Positions 1 through 8,098 of a DNA stretch of 64,000 bases are shown one piece after another. The notes under the pieces are model-generated. The model had not been told where the DNA came from, made no database searches, and saw only the letters and a list, made by a program, of their open reading frames with translations. The stretch comes from Pseudochelatococcus lubricantis (GTDB lineage Bacteria > Pseudomonadota > Alphaproteobacteria > Rhizobiales > Beijerinckiaceae): the NCBI RefSeq assembly GCF_042432495.1, contig NZ_JBHLXC010000024.1, positions 62,001 through 126,000 on the forward strand, read 5' to 3'. Position 1 is the first letter of the stretch; every line of letters starts with the position of its first letter. Made by a program: the position numbers and the translations under genes.

Positions 1-455
1 ATCGCGTCCCGGGACGCGACGAGCGGCCCTTCCCAGCCGCCAATGAAGGGATCGTCCATGGCGACCCGCGATCCGCGCAGCACAAAACTTGGGCGACTAC
101 CATCAGCGATGATAATCGCCTCCATTGCACACAGCTCGTCCAAACTGAGCGCGAAGTTTCCGGACTTGACCTTCTGGAGCGCCGGCTCGGCATGCGTAAG
201 CAATAGACCGAGCGCCTTCTCGCGCTTGAATTCTTCGTCGCCGCAGGATTCCGCAGTTGCCGGAGGCTCTGCGCCGCCACCTTCTGAACCTTGAGCGAGC
301 ATTTCGAGCTGCATTGTCACCCGATCAAGGATTGTATCTGGTGCGGAGGGGGCGGCCGCGCCCTCCGTCATCGACAGGCATTCGGCGCGCGGGCCGCCCA
401 CCATCTCACTCAACGCAAGTATCCCTGCGAAGGTCTTCGCTCGCTGCTCATCCAT
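1..455 (-). CDS. Partial gene directly downstream of the gasdermin, possible activating protease
   Basis: The gene runs off the left edge, so only the first 151 residues are visible. It starts at an ATG at 455 with a purine-rich ribosome site (GGAGAGG) 6 bases upstream, 12 bp after the gasdermin stop, so the two are surely co-transcribed. The visible part begins MDEQRAKTFAGILALSEMVG, has a low-complexity Gly/Ala/Glu linker around residues 50-70, and then a segment reading ADGSRPSFVLRGSRV. I do not recognise a catalytic motif in the visible part. The last segment resembles stretches that precede trypsin-fold domains in some bacterial effector proteases, but that is only an impression. In known gasdermin operons the neighbouring gene is a protease that removes the gasdermin C-terminal peptide. 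That role is inferred here from position alone. Confidence 0.6.
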   Translation of the reverse strand, partial: MDEQRAKTFAGILALSEMVGGPRAECLSMTEGAAAPSAPDTILDRVTMQLEMLAQGSEGGGAEPPATAESCGDEEFKREKALGLLLTHAEPALQKVKSGNFALSLDELCAMEAIIIADGSRPSFVLRGSRVAMDDPFIGGWEGPLVASRDA

Positions 456-467
456 CGCGTCCTCTCC

Positions 468-1259
468 TTAGACGGACAGGAGAAGTTCGCAGTCGGCCAT
501 CAGTGGGTCGCCGGCTACCGCCTCGGCAACAACCCCACCACCGTCAACGAGCTTCATTGACCGGTACACACCCTTCTCGAAGATCAGGCGAACTGCTTGA
601 AATGCAAAGACGAGCGGAATCTTGCCCTCGAACTTGACCGCCGTACTGCCCGTTCCGGTGGACGACACCTTGAGATTGCCGCCGACAGCGTTGGAGAGCA
701 CCGGCACGTTGATGCCGACCGCATTCTTCTTTTCATCAGTAGCCGCCACATTGAGCGATGCCGCCTTCAAGGTGCTGGTGACCACATAGACCTGGTCGGC
801 CTCGAGCATCTCCGCGGCAGCTCGCGCAAAGGGACTAACCTTGGCGGAGGCAAGGAACTGATCTATCAGTGCCAGTTCGGCGGCATTCTCGAGTGTTCCG
901 CCATATTCCATCTCCATCTTCGCCGCCTTGGCATAGGAAAGGCTAAGTCCAAGCGTCGAACCGCCGAGCGCCGAGATCAACCCGCCAAGGATATTGAGGC
1001 CAACGCCAACGTCCAGCGACGCAGTTTTAGTGATAGCGATACTGGGCCCAGACCGGTCAGCGCTGATCGCCGGAATCGCAGGACCGTCGGTCGCAGGTAC
1101 GAACACCGAGGTCAAATCGCCTAATCGCTTCAGCCGTTTATTGTCTGAAACCAGCAATTGCGTTGGGTGCAAGTCGACCCGAGGCAGCTGTACGACATTA
1201 TATCCGATCGTTTTGAGCGCGCTGAGCGCCGGATCCTTACAGTTAGGAAGAACCCCCAT
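468..1259 (-). CDS. Bacterial gasdermin (bGSDM), pore-forming cell-death effector
   Basis: The 263-residue protein matches bacterial gasdermins in length and signature. Near the N-terminus it has the family pattern C-K-D-P-A-L followed by GYNVVQLPRVDLHPTQLLV, with Cys7 where characterised bGSDMs carry a palmitoylated cysteine. Gly-rich stretches (residues about 85-110 and 180-205) suit beta-hairpins that convert to membrane strands. Known bGSDMs are held inactive by a short C-terminal peptide; a partner protease removes it, the protein forms large inner-membrane pores, and the infected cell dies. Here the C-terminal peptide would be roughly the last 20 residues (from about AEAVAGDPLM). The start has an unusually G-rich ribosome site just upstream. 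The next gene begins 12 bp downstream. Recognition is from sequence memory; the function in this strain is inferred. Confidence 0.88.
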   Translation of the reverse strand: MGVLPNCKDPALSALKTIGYNVVQLPRVDLHPTQLLVSDNKRLKRLGDLTSVFVPATDGPAIPAISADRSGPSIAITKTASLDVGVGLNILGGLISALGGSTLGLSLSYAKAAKMEMEYGGTLENAAELALIDQFLASAKVSPFARAAAEMLEADQVYVVTSTLKAASLNVAATDEKKNAVGINVPVLSNAVGGNLKVSSTGTGSTAVKFEGKIPLVFAFQAVRLIFEKGVYRSMKLVDGGGVVAEAVAGDPLMADCELLLSV

Positions 1260-1567
1260 TTACCCCCCCATTTATATGGATATCATTGTCACTTACGGCA
1301 TTCAAAAACGAAGCTCTGCTAGCTTAGAAAATTCAACTCTTATTCTGGCTTCTTCGGTATTTTCGACGTTCAATAAGAACACCGCCCGTTCGTTTTCTCT
1401 ATGGTAGAATCACGCTACGCCGAATTGCAGTCCAGTTTTTAATGGCCTCAGTGAATACTACCGTAGGTTTTTGATTAGTGCCACTTCTATTTATTCAAGC
1501 GTGACTGCAGGAGTGATTTCAAAAATTGATAAAGCTTTGGGAAAGGTCAGCGCGATTTGAGTGCGAC
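1260..1567. other. Intergenic region upstream of the gasdermin
   Basis: This 308-bp stretch separates the gasdermin start from repeat copy A. I see no credible gene in it. Its base composition is clearly lower in GC than the chromosome core. It should contain the gasdermin promoter, but I could not fix a convincing -35/-10 pair. Confidence 0.5.
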
Positions 1568-1720
1568 TTATAGGAGGGCTATGGCGTAGCTGTAGCTCTC
1601 ATCATCACCCGGCGCGGCGCGCCACATTCCGCCGATTACCGCACAAAATATGTTCGTTTCTCTTTTATTTTCAAATATATAGGGCGTTCTACCAATTTTG
1701 ACGTGTTTGTCATGAATGCC
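1568..1720 (-). pseudogene. Coding-like remnant, copy A of a direct repeat
   Basis: On the minus strand this open stretch lacks an obvious full-length start. It ends with the peptide WRAAPGDDESYSYAIALL before a TAA. A 51-bp core (1574-1624) matches 8627-8677 at 42 of 51 positions. Several of the 9 differences fall in third codon positions, and Asp/Glu swaps account for others, so the two copies look like diverged ends of the same protein family. An internal ATG at 1626 could give a 19-residue peptide. The parent protein is not recognised. Confidence 0.45.
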
Positions 1721-1795
1721 CTACCATTCGGCAAATCGAAAAAGGAAGCTCGCTGCTACCAACGCAAGGTCTAGATCGCGTGATTAATTCAGCGA

Positions 1796-1981
1796 TCATG
1801 CGCGCCTCATGGGCGCGCGCTGCATTGTTTCCGCTAGCCTCCTGAGGAACGTGTCGAGCTCTCCATTTTCGAGCAGTTCAAAAGCGAGCAGCTTTGCGTC
1901 TGTCACACTTGAAAAGTTTTTCTTCCCGCGAACATTGTTAACGCGTAGCCTGAACTCGTCACCTGCGGGTTCAACTATCAA
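1796..1981 (-). CDS. Small hypothetical protein, possibly the severed C-terminus of the HNH gene
   Basis: The 61-residue frame begins at a TTG at 1981 and encodes a Leu- and Glu-rich, probably helical product ending in an Arg-rich tail. No family is recognised. The same frame is open upstream of the TTG all the way to the TAG stop (2057-2059) of the HNH gene, with no ATG or GTG between. So 85 codons after the HNH stop are in frame with it. Either this is a separate short gene with a weak start, or the HNH gene once read through and a TAG has interrupted it. I cannot tell which. Confidence 0.35.
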   Translation of the reverse strand: MIVEPAGDEFRLRVNNVRGKKNFSSVTDAKLLAFELLENGELDTFLRRLAETMQRAPMRRA

Positions 1982-2056
1982 ATCCGCGCCCTTCTGGTGA
2001 ATACGAAACGTACCGTCATCACCAGACTTCCAGCGCGTGGATCGAATGAAGCGCTG

Positions 2057-2491
2057 CTATCGCGCCTCGAAACGGCGAACAGAGTCCATGTGGTTGCTGG
2101 CAAGTGTCGTATCTGTCAGATGGTCGCAGCAGATTTCACCAACCTCAAGTGAGGGCCACTTGGCATGTCGGACAAAGAAAACGTGACGGATAGACGTGCC
2201 GCATAGCTCGCACTCGCCCGAGGGCTCGCCCAAATCGTCGTAACCGACACACTCCCACCCCGTGAAGGGCTGCACGATCCCATGTTCACCGGCATGGCAC
2301 CCCCTACACAACGTCTCGCACAGTTCGTAGGGATATTCCCACGGCAACTTTCCGGACAGATATTCCTTGTGGTGAACTTGTAGGATCGCCCCTTGCCGGC
2401 GGCTACTGCCGCAGCGCACACAAGCTCCGCCGTCGAGTTCGATGACCTCTTCTCGGAACTTCAGCCAGTCCTTGCGATGGTAGCGGCGCAC
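2057..2491 (-). CDS. HNH endonuclease-like protein
   Basis: This 144-residue protein starts at GTG (MRRYHRKDWLKFREEVIEL). It has the layout of an HNH/zinc-finger nuclease: C24-x2-C27, then the H40-H41 pair in the VHHKEY context, then C62-x2-C65. A second Cys-containing segment (CELCG, later EICCDH) follows from about residue 93 and may bind another metal. HNH nucleases cut DNA with a single metal ion. The gene follows the TrlF-family gene on the same strand after a 227-bp gap in which I see no gene. Its place in the defence island suggests a nuclease role against foreign DNA, but this is inferred. The reading frame stays open past the TAG stop. Confidence 0.75.
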   Translation of the reverse strand: MRRYHRKDWLKFREEVIELDGGACVRCGSSRRQGAILQVHHKEYLSGKLPWEYPYELCETLCRGCHAGEHGIVQPFTGWECVGYDDLGEPSGECELCGTSIRHVFFVRHAKWPSLEVGEICCDHLTDTTLASNHMDSVRRFEAR

Positions 2492-2718
2492 GGCGTAGGT
2501 TTCCCAAGCTTGGTTCCCACGAAATATACTCGATTCTCGACCGGCGACGGAATAGCATTGGCCGTCACAGTCACAGACTGTGCGGATGATTTTCTTGCGA
2601 TAGATCGTATATTGAGATTTTTATCGGATTACGAACTCGGTATGATATTGATGTCCCACCGTTTCTCCGCATTGTTGTTCGTTCGTGCTGTGCTCACAGC
2701 GAATGCAGCCGATTCACG

Positions 2719-5538
2719 CTAATATCCATACTTATTCTGACGATCCTTGAACGCCTTTTCGCCACCCTCCATTGTCGAGGTGATCACCTTGCAAATCAGC
2801 GGCGCATCAATCGCCCCAGCGCACTCGAACTGACGCTCGCCGGTGTCCTTTACATCAAGATGACCGACCAGTTCGGAGGAGCCATTGACCACGATGTTTG
2901 CGTTGTGGCTGGCAAAGATGAGTTGGCGGTTCTGCTTTGCGGTGTGAAGCTGGTCGGTGAGATCGGCAATGATTCTGTTGTCCAAGTCGCCTTCGGGTTG
3001 GTCAATGATCAGAGGTCCGCCCGGCTGCTCAAGAAGCATAAACAGAAGGGCTGCCGCCCTCTGACCTTCGGACGCTTTCTCGAATGAGATTTCGCGCATT
3101 CCGTCGCAATAGGACAGCGCTATTTCCGGGCGGGGTACTGCTGCCGCGATAGCTTCAACACGCGACGTGTCCATGCGTTCCGTGACCGCGGCCCGGATAC
3201 GCTCGGTATCACCGAGAATCTTCAACAGTTCGGCGCATGCTGGCTGCTGCTCTCCGCTCGCCGCACCCATCTGCCGCCAATAGAGCAGCGACAAGCAATC
3301 TGTCCGGAGACGATCAAGAACGTCCCAAACCGACCCCGATGCCAGCGCCTCTTCGAGAGCCCTGAGGCGGGTAGCCTCCTGTGAACCTGTCTTGGCTGCT
3401 ATAAGGTCCACCGCATCCTTGATGTCGGAGGTATCGCCCGCAATGTCGACCGCAGCTTTTATCTTTCCACTCGAAAGCTTTTCAATCTCGCTCGCCCATT
3501 GCTGCGTGCGCTCGGCTCGTCGGTCGTGAATTTGCCGGAGGTTGGCAAGCGCCTGGGTTAATCCGGAAGCGGGGTCGCCGTCCGCTTTCAGCTTTGCTTC
3601 CAGAGTGCCTATTTGATTGGTGAGGTCGGTGATCTCCTCACGGAGCTTGATGATTTGACTGGTGACGGTCTTGTGCGCGCCGAGTTTCTCAAGCACGCGG
3701 TCACGCGCCGTTCGCGCTTCCTTGAACCCTGTAGCCCACTCTGCCTCTGCCGTAGCTAGAACTGCTCGTTTCTCCTTTAACTCCTTCAGCAGTTTTTCGA
3801 TTCCGCCAGCGAACGATTTGTAGAGTGCGACGTAATGTTGCCGAATGGCGTCAGCACCCTCTGCGTCGCCCGTCAGGTCGCGCTGGTTCAGCAGTTCGGA
3901 TGCGGAAGAGTCGAGGTCGTCAACAATTTGGTTGGCGTGCTTTGACGCGAGAAGCCTCTTGGACTCGAAGTCGTTGGCTTTGTCGAAGCGGCTGACAATG
4001 GCCTGATCGTCTTCGGAAAGCGTGGGAAGCGTTTTTTCTAGGGCTTCGACACGTTGCCTGACGGAATCACGGGTTGTGGTCAGCTTGCGCAATCTGGATT
4101 GCTGCGCCCAATTCTCGACAAGGGCCTGAATGGCTGCCTTGATCTTGCTTTTTGCGGACTCGATGTCCGCCGCCAACCGGTCGTCTTCTCGCTTGTAGTC
4201 CGGATTGACGAATTGAAGTAGGTCGGAAAGCTGGGTCCTCTGCCCCGCTTGTTTGCCGATCTCCGCGAGTTCGCCCTGACTGTACACGACAGCGGGGAAC
4301 AGTGCCCGCAGCTCTTTGACCGTAATCGTTTGGGTGGAACCGTTCGGATAAGTAATCTGCGGCTGATACGCGGTAGCCTGGCTGCGTACAATCTTGAATG
4401 TCGCCCTGTCCTGTACGATCGTGAGGGTTACACGCCCGCTCTTCGTCATAAGCGTATCGTTGGCAAGGTCGTGAAGCCTCTGAGTGCCGGAATAGTGGTC
4501 GCGGGGAACGTCGTAACAACTCCGGCCAAGGCCGAACGAAATGTACTCAAGGAAAGAGCTTTTGCCGCTGCCACGCCCACCGATTACAGCATTGAGTTCG
4601 GGGCTGAGCGGGAGCGCCGTGTGTTGAAGTATGGCGGAACCTTCAACCTCAATGCTGGCGATGACGAGCGAAGGGAGCTTCGGTTCCTCGATGCTGACGC
4701 GGGAACGGTGCCCAAGGAACGCCTGTCGGATGGCTTCAGCGGTGGGGGCAGCAAGTTTGACCCAGGCATTGTTCTGGCCAAGCGTGGCATAATCAGACGA
4801 ACGGCTATCGGACGTCGGGAGCGGATAGATTTCGCGCACCGACCAATTCTTGTCTTCGCCTGACAAGCGACGCTGATTCTTGGTTCCAAGCGTTTTGATG
4901 GTTTGGCCGCAATCAAGATAGCCGCCTACATAAGGCATGCGGCGAAAATCAGCGTGTGCACCGTCCGTCAGGACTGTGTGGCTGTTCCCTTGCGAGACAT
5001 TCGGCAGGACGATATATCTACCCCGCAATCCATCCAGCTCATCGAGCAAGCCCCCAATGTCGGCGTAGTTGCTGGTTAGCTGTGTGACAGTCGGACCTTT
5101 CGAGCTCTTCTCGTCAAGATCAGCATAGACTATCCCGAGCTTGCCCTGTGCCTGCTTTCGCCAATCTTCCGACAGATCGGCATCGAAGATGATCAGGCAC
5201 TGCCTGCCGCCGCTTGCCGTAAGCTCCATCCCTGGAAAGAGCCATAGATCAAAATTGGGATCGGCCATCTTTCGGGCAGCGATTTCCTGCTGCACATAAG
5301 GAACCATGATCATTTCATGATGGTCCGTAAGCGCGACCACTTCCAGCACTTTGGTGAGGCAGTGGTTCACAAAGCCCTTGGCCCATGCCGCGCGCGCCGC
5401 GTCAACATCTTGTACTGTTGCCTTCCCGCCGGTTCCGGCCAGCTCCTCGCCTTGACCAATTGGACGTGGCCCCGTCCAGTTCGGATCACGCGGCGTGTGC
5501 ACCTGGAAGTCGCACTTCCTCCAATAGGCAAATGTCAT
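2719..5538 (-). CDS. TrlF-family protein: PHP phosphoesterase domain fused to an SMC-like AAA ATPase
   Basis: The product is about 939 residues. The N-terminal third carries PHP-type metal motifs (DFQVHTPRD, then LTDHHE and a later D/H-rich run). The rest is an SMC/Rad50-like ATPase with Walker A GGRGSGKSS near residue 322, a long coiled-coil middle rich in Lys/Glu/Gln, an ABC-type signature SEGQ, and Walker B LIIDQPEGDLD near the C-terminus. Proteins of this layout are predicted DNA-sensing ATPases with an attached phosphoesterase or nuclease and occur in defence islands. I chose the ATG at 5538 because GGGGAG lies 4 bases upstream. A TTG at 5553 would add five residues. The frame remains open further upstream into the methyltransferase remnant but without a good start. 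Confidence 0.8.
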   Translation of the reverse strand: MTFAYWRKCDFQVHTPRDPNWTGPRPIGQGEELAGTGGKATVQDVDAARAAWAKGFVNHCLTKVLEVVALTDHHEMIMVPYVQQEIAARKMADPNFDLWLFPGMELTASGGRQCLIIFDADLSEDWRKQAQGKLGIVYADLDEKSSKGPTVTQLTSNYADIGGLLDELDGLRGRYIVLPNVSQGNSHTVLTDGAHADFRRMPYVGGYLDCGQTIKTLGTKNQRRLSGEDKNWSVREIYPLPTSDSRSSDYATLGQNNAWVKLAAPTAEAIRQAFLGHRSRVSIEEPKLPSLVIASIEVEGSAILQHTALPLSPELNAVIGGRGSGKSSFLEYISFGLGRSCYDVPRDHYSGTQRLHDLANDTLMTKSGRVTLTIVQDRATFKIVRSQATAYQPQITYPNGSTQTITVKELRALFPAVVYSQGELAEIGKQAGQRTQLSDLLQFVNPDYKREDDRLAADIESAKSKIKAAIQALVENWAQQSRLRKLTTTRDSVRQRVEALEKTLPTLSEDDQAIVSRFDKANDFESKRLLASKHANQIVDDLDSSASELLNQRDLTGDAEGADAIRQHYVALYKSFAGGIEKLLKELKEKRAVLATAEAEWATGFKEARTARDRVLEKLGAHKTVTSQIIKLREEITDLTNQIGTLEAKLKADGDPASGLTQALANLRQIHDRRAERTQQWASEIEKLSSGKIKAAVDIAGDTSDIKDAVDLIAAKTGSQEATRLRALEEALASGSVWDVLDRLRTDCLSLLYWRQMGAASGEQQPACAELLKILGDTERIRAAVTERMDTSRVEAIAAAVPRPEIALSYCDGMREISFEKASEGQRAAALLFMLLEQPGGPLIIDQPEGDLDNRIIADLTDQLHTAKQNRQLIFASHNANIVVNGSSELVGHLDVKDTGERQFECAGAIDAPLICKVITSTMEGGEKAFKDRQNKYGY

Positions 5539-5588
5539 GTCTCCCCGCCCCAACCCTAATATACTCGCTGTTCCTTTACTCTCGCTGC

Positions 5589-5714
5589 CTAGGTTCTCGC
5601 TTGCAGCCTCATCATCGATTTCAATGAAGCCTTCCGCGCTGGGGCGGATACGGCGGGCTCAAACGCCTGGCCAGCCAGCGCCGTGGCGGCTTTCTCGATC
5701 TCGACGGCGTTCAT
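5589..5714 (-). pseudogene. N-terminal remnant of a DNA methyltransferase
   Basis: A short frame begins with ATG at 5714, overlapping the stop of the upstream GHKL gene (ATGA arrangement), so it keeps the translational coupling of a real operon gene. It reads MNAVEIEKAATALAGQAFEP, which resembles the start of a large family of class I DNA methyltransferases (MNAVEIE...AL...PF). After about 20 codons the resemblance ends, and a stop follows at codon 42. The simplest reading is that most of a methyltransferase gene between the GHKL and TrlF genes has been deleted. The family match is from memory and needs a search. Confidence 0.45.
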
Positions 5715-7744
5715 GCGTCACCCGCCTCGGTTGTCGCCGGTTCCTTCGCGTCTGCACCGGGTGCGGCGTTACCGTCGTCCTCGCCCTCGATCAGGATTCC
5801 CTCCAGGAACTCCCGGTGACGCTCCTGCAAATACGCTAGCGCCTGTCCATCATCGACGCGATGCTCCAGCTTCTCTTTTACGAACTGGAGGCGGGCGTTG
5901 TTCTCTTCCAGGATTTCTCCCCATGTCTTCACGCCGACCGACACGCGCGCGCCCTTCTGGATCAGACGCCGCTGCGGGTCCGGGCCGTTGCGTATGCGGG
6001 CCTCCACCTCCTTGTTGTATTCATCGGAGACGAGCCAGAAGTGCCAGCGCAGACCCTCGACGCGATTGAAGCGCGGGTCTTCCTCGACCGCGAGGGCGTA
6101 TCCCTCGATCTGCATCAAGTGGGTGGCGGTGATCGTCACCCTGGGAGCCTTCAGCTCAATGACTAGGTGTTCCAGGTCGTTGTGACGGTGGCGACGCTGC
6201 GCACGGGATAGCATGAGATCGACGATACCGCGTGTCTTGTTAATGACCTTCACGGGGTCATCAATCACTAGGTCCGGATCAAGCTTCTCCCGATGCGCTT
6301 TCAGAACTGTGGTGAGGTCCTTGTCGCTGGCCCATAGATTGTACTCTTCGCCAAATACCCAGGTGTTCTGCTCCAAAATTTTGTGAAGCTGCGAGCGTTC
6401 CCGGAGTTTTTGGCGAGCCTCATAGTCGAACAGGATGAAGCGCAGCGCCTCCAGGAATTTGAGGCGATCGGCAACCAGCGTCGCCGCACTGATGATGCCA
6501 GAAAGGTCGGTTTCGTCGAGAAGGTCCGCAAGCTCCTTCTGCTTGCGTTTAGGCAGCTTCAGGACCTCATCGAGAATGCGCTGTAACTCGGTGGGACTTC
6601 GCTCAATAGCGTGGCGTAGCAACCGCAGATGCAGGGCGGCTTGTTTGGGAGGCGTCTCGCGAAAATCGGGCGATGCATCCTGGACGGTGACAGCCACGAT
6701 GTCGAAAATCTGGCGCTCTGCCGTTTCGAGCGGCGTGGCGGCATCCCCTTCGTAGGGATAGATTTTCTTTTCCTTCCACTGATCGACGACTATCCGCGCC
6801 CGCTCTGCCGCGCGCGACCGAAACAGTTCCTTGATCTTGTCGCGGGCTTCTTCGATGGCATTCGCTAGGGCAGGAACCATTTCGGCGAGGTCCAGCCGGC
6901 CGTCGCGGTGCAGGTCGCGAATGAAGCTGGATTTCAGGTAAGCGGAAAAATGGAAATCCCCGACGTGAAAGCGAGTCTCAACCTGCGAGAGAGGAAATCC
7001 CTGCTCACTACATAGATACAAGGTGCGGCGGGTCTGCCTGCGCCATTCGATGACTTCGAGAACGACGCTGTGCGGTGTGTCTTGCTCGTCGAGAATAGGT
7101 GTCAGATCAAATTCCCATGTGCCGGCGATGGCAAGGTTTGGGTCGATCCTTTCGCTGCCGATAGCAATGCTAACGTCGCGGTAGTCCTTGAGGTAGATAG
7201 CGAAAATTTCCGACAGCTCTTGGACAGCGTTCTCGGGCTTGAGCGACGAGAATTGTCTTTTTAGTTCTGAAATGACAACCGTCACGCCTCGCGCCGCGCC
7301 GGGTGCGGGCTGTTCGTCGGAAATGCGGACGCGCTCGATCTCACGTTCAAGCACGGCTATATCGTAGCGGGATAGCGTGCCGCCGTTGTCATAGACGACT
7401 TTCCAGTCAACGACGTTTCCGAGCGCAAAAGCCTTGAAGCGACCTCTGCCTTCCTGGCCGTGAAGCATGCGGTTAAGGCTGAGCGTGCCGAGCCGCTGCC
7501 GTTTCCAGGAGCCGCCCAAGTTCTGAAAAAGCTGCGGAGCATCGGCGCGCGGCATGCCGTGCCCGTTGTCGGTCACGACGATTTTGGACATGCCGCCAAG
7601 AGCGTCATTTTCGATCTCGACATTGACGGCGGTCGCATCGGCGTCGAGTCCATTCCAGATCAATTCGGCCAGAGCCTGGATCGGCTGAGCCTTCGCCTGC
7701 CGTTCCAGAAAATCGGGCCTGACTTCGACCTTGATCTCTTCCAT
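5711..7744 (-). CDS. GHKL ATPase fused to a Shedu-like PD-(D/E)XK nuclease domain
   Basis: The 677-residue protein has an N-terminal GHKL (Hsp90/MORC/MutL-type) ATP site: ELIWNGLDADA at 27-37 (N box), DNGHGM at 59-64 (G1 box) and GRGRFKAFALG at 99-109. The middle (about 300-440) is helical. The C-terminal part has LEQNTWVFGEEYNL (457-470), then D509 in RGIVDLML and VIELKAP (528-534) with E530 and K532. That order is typical of Shedu/DUF4263 PD-(D/E)XK nucleases. Together this suggests an ATP-gated clamp that triggers DNA cutting. It starts 32 bp after higA, overlaps the methyltransferase remnant, and lies in one operon with the TrlF gene. The defence role is inferred from domains and context. 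Confidence 0.75.
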   Translation of the reverse strand: MEEIKVEVRPDFLERQAKAQPIQALAELIWNGLDADATAVNVEIENDALGGMSKIVVTDNGHGMPRADAPQLFQNLGGSWKRQRLGTLSLNRMLHGQEGRGRFKAFALGNVVDWKVVYDNGGTLSRYDIAVLEREIERVRISDEQPAPGAARGVTVVISELKRQFSSLKPENAVQELSEIFAIYLKDYRDVSIAIGSERIDPNLAIAGTWEFDLTPILDEQDTPHSVVLEVIEWRRQTRRTLYLCSEQGFPLSQVETRFHVGDFHFSAYLKSSFIRDLHRDGRLDLAEMVPALANAIEEARDKIKELFRSRAAERARIVVDQWKEKKIYPYEGDAATPLETAERQIFDIVAVTVQDASPDFRETPPKQAALHLRLLRHAIERSPTELQRILDEVLKLPKRKQKELADLLDETDLSGIISAATLVADRLKFLEALRFILFDYEARQKLRERSQLHKILEQNTWVFGEEYNLWASDKDLTTVLKAHREKLDPDLVIDDPVKVINKTRGIVDLMLSRAQRRHRHNDLEHLVIELKAPRVTITATHLMQIEGYALAVEEDPRFNRVEGLRWHFWLVSDEYNKEVEARIRNGPDPQRRLIQKGARVSVGVKTWGEILEENNARLQFVKEKLEHRVDDGQALAYLQERHREFLEGILIEGEDDGNAAPGADAKEPATTEAGDA

Positions 7745-7776
7745 TTCTTCCCCCCCGAACCCCCGCCTTATGGGTT

Positions 7777-8082
7777 TTATGGCGCGTTCGCGCCCGCCGC
7801 TTCGGGCCGGATGGGCAGCCCGGCGATCTCGCGACCGGCCTTCTCCTGCGCGACACGGATGTCAAAGGCGCTTTGGAGGTTGAGCCAGAACTGTGCGGTG
7901 TTGCCGAACCAGTGGCCGAGGCGCAAAGCGGTGTCTCCGGTGATGCCGCGCCGGCCGTGAATGATCTGCGTTACCCGGTTGGCGGGCACGTTTATCTGGC
8001 GCGCCAGCTCGGTTGGCGTCACGCCGATCTCCTGCAATTCATCGGCGAGGATTTCGCCGGGATGGATGGGGGGCCGTGCCAT
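7777..8082 (-). CDS. higA: HigA-family antitoxin
   Basis: This 101-residue protein opens MARPPIHPGEILADEL, the classic start of HigA-type antitoxins, and carries an XRE-type helix-turn-helix (TPTELARQINVPANRVTQII, then GRRGITGDTALRLGHWFGN). HigA binds and neutralises the ribosome-dependent mRNA interferase HigB and represses the operon. It lies 16 bp downstream of the toxin gene, which is the usual toxin-first order for higBA. The GHKL gene starts 32 bp further on, so expression of the nuclease operon may be tied to the higBA promoter. The last 20 residues are Ala/Pro/Gly-rich and probably disordered. Confidence 0.9.
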   Translation of the reverse strand: MARPPIHPGEILADELQEIGVTPTELARQINVPANRVTQIIHGRRGITGDTALRLGHWFGNTAQFWLNLQSAFDIRVAQEKAGREIAGLPIRPEAAGANAP

Positions 8083-8098
8083 AGCTTTCTCGCCTCAT

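Noticed and set aside
2393..2722. Plus-strand frame overlapping the HNH gene
   Set aside because: No motif and it runs antisense to the HNH coding region; the 2492-2718 gap shows no convincing start.
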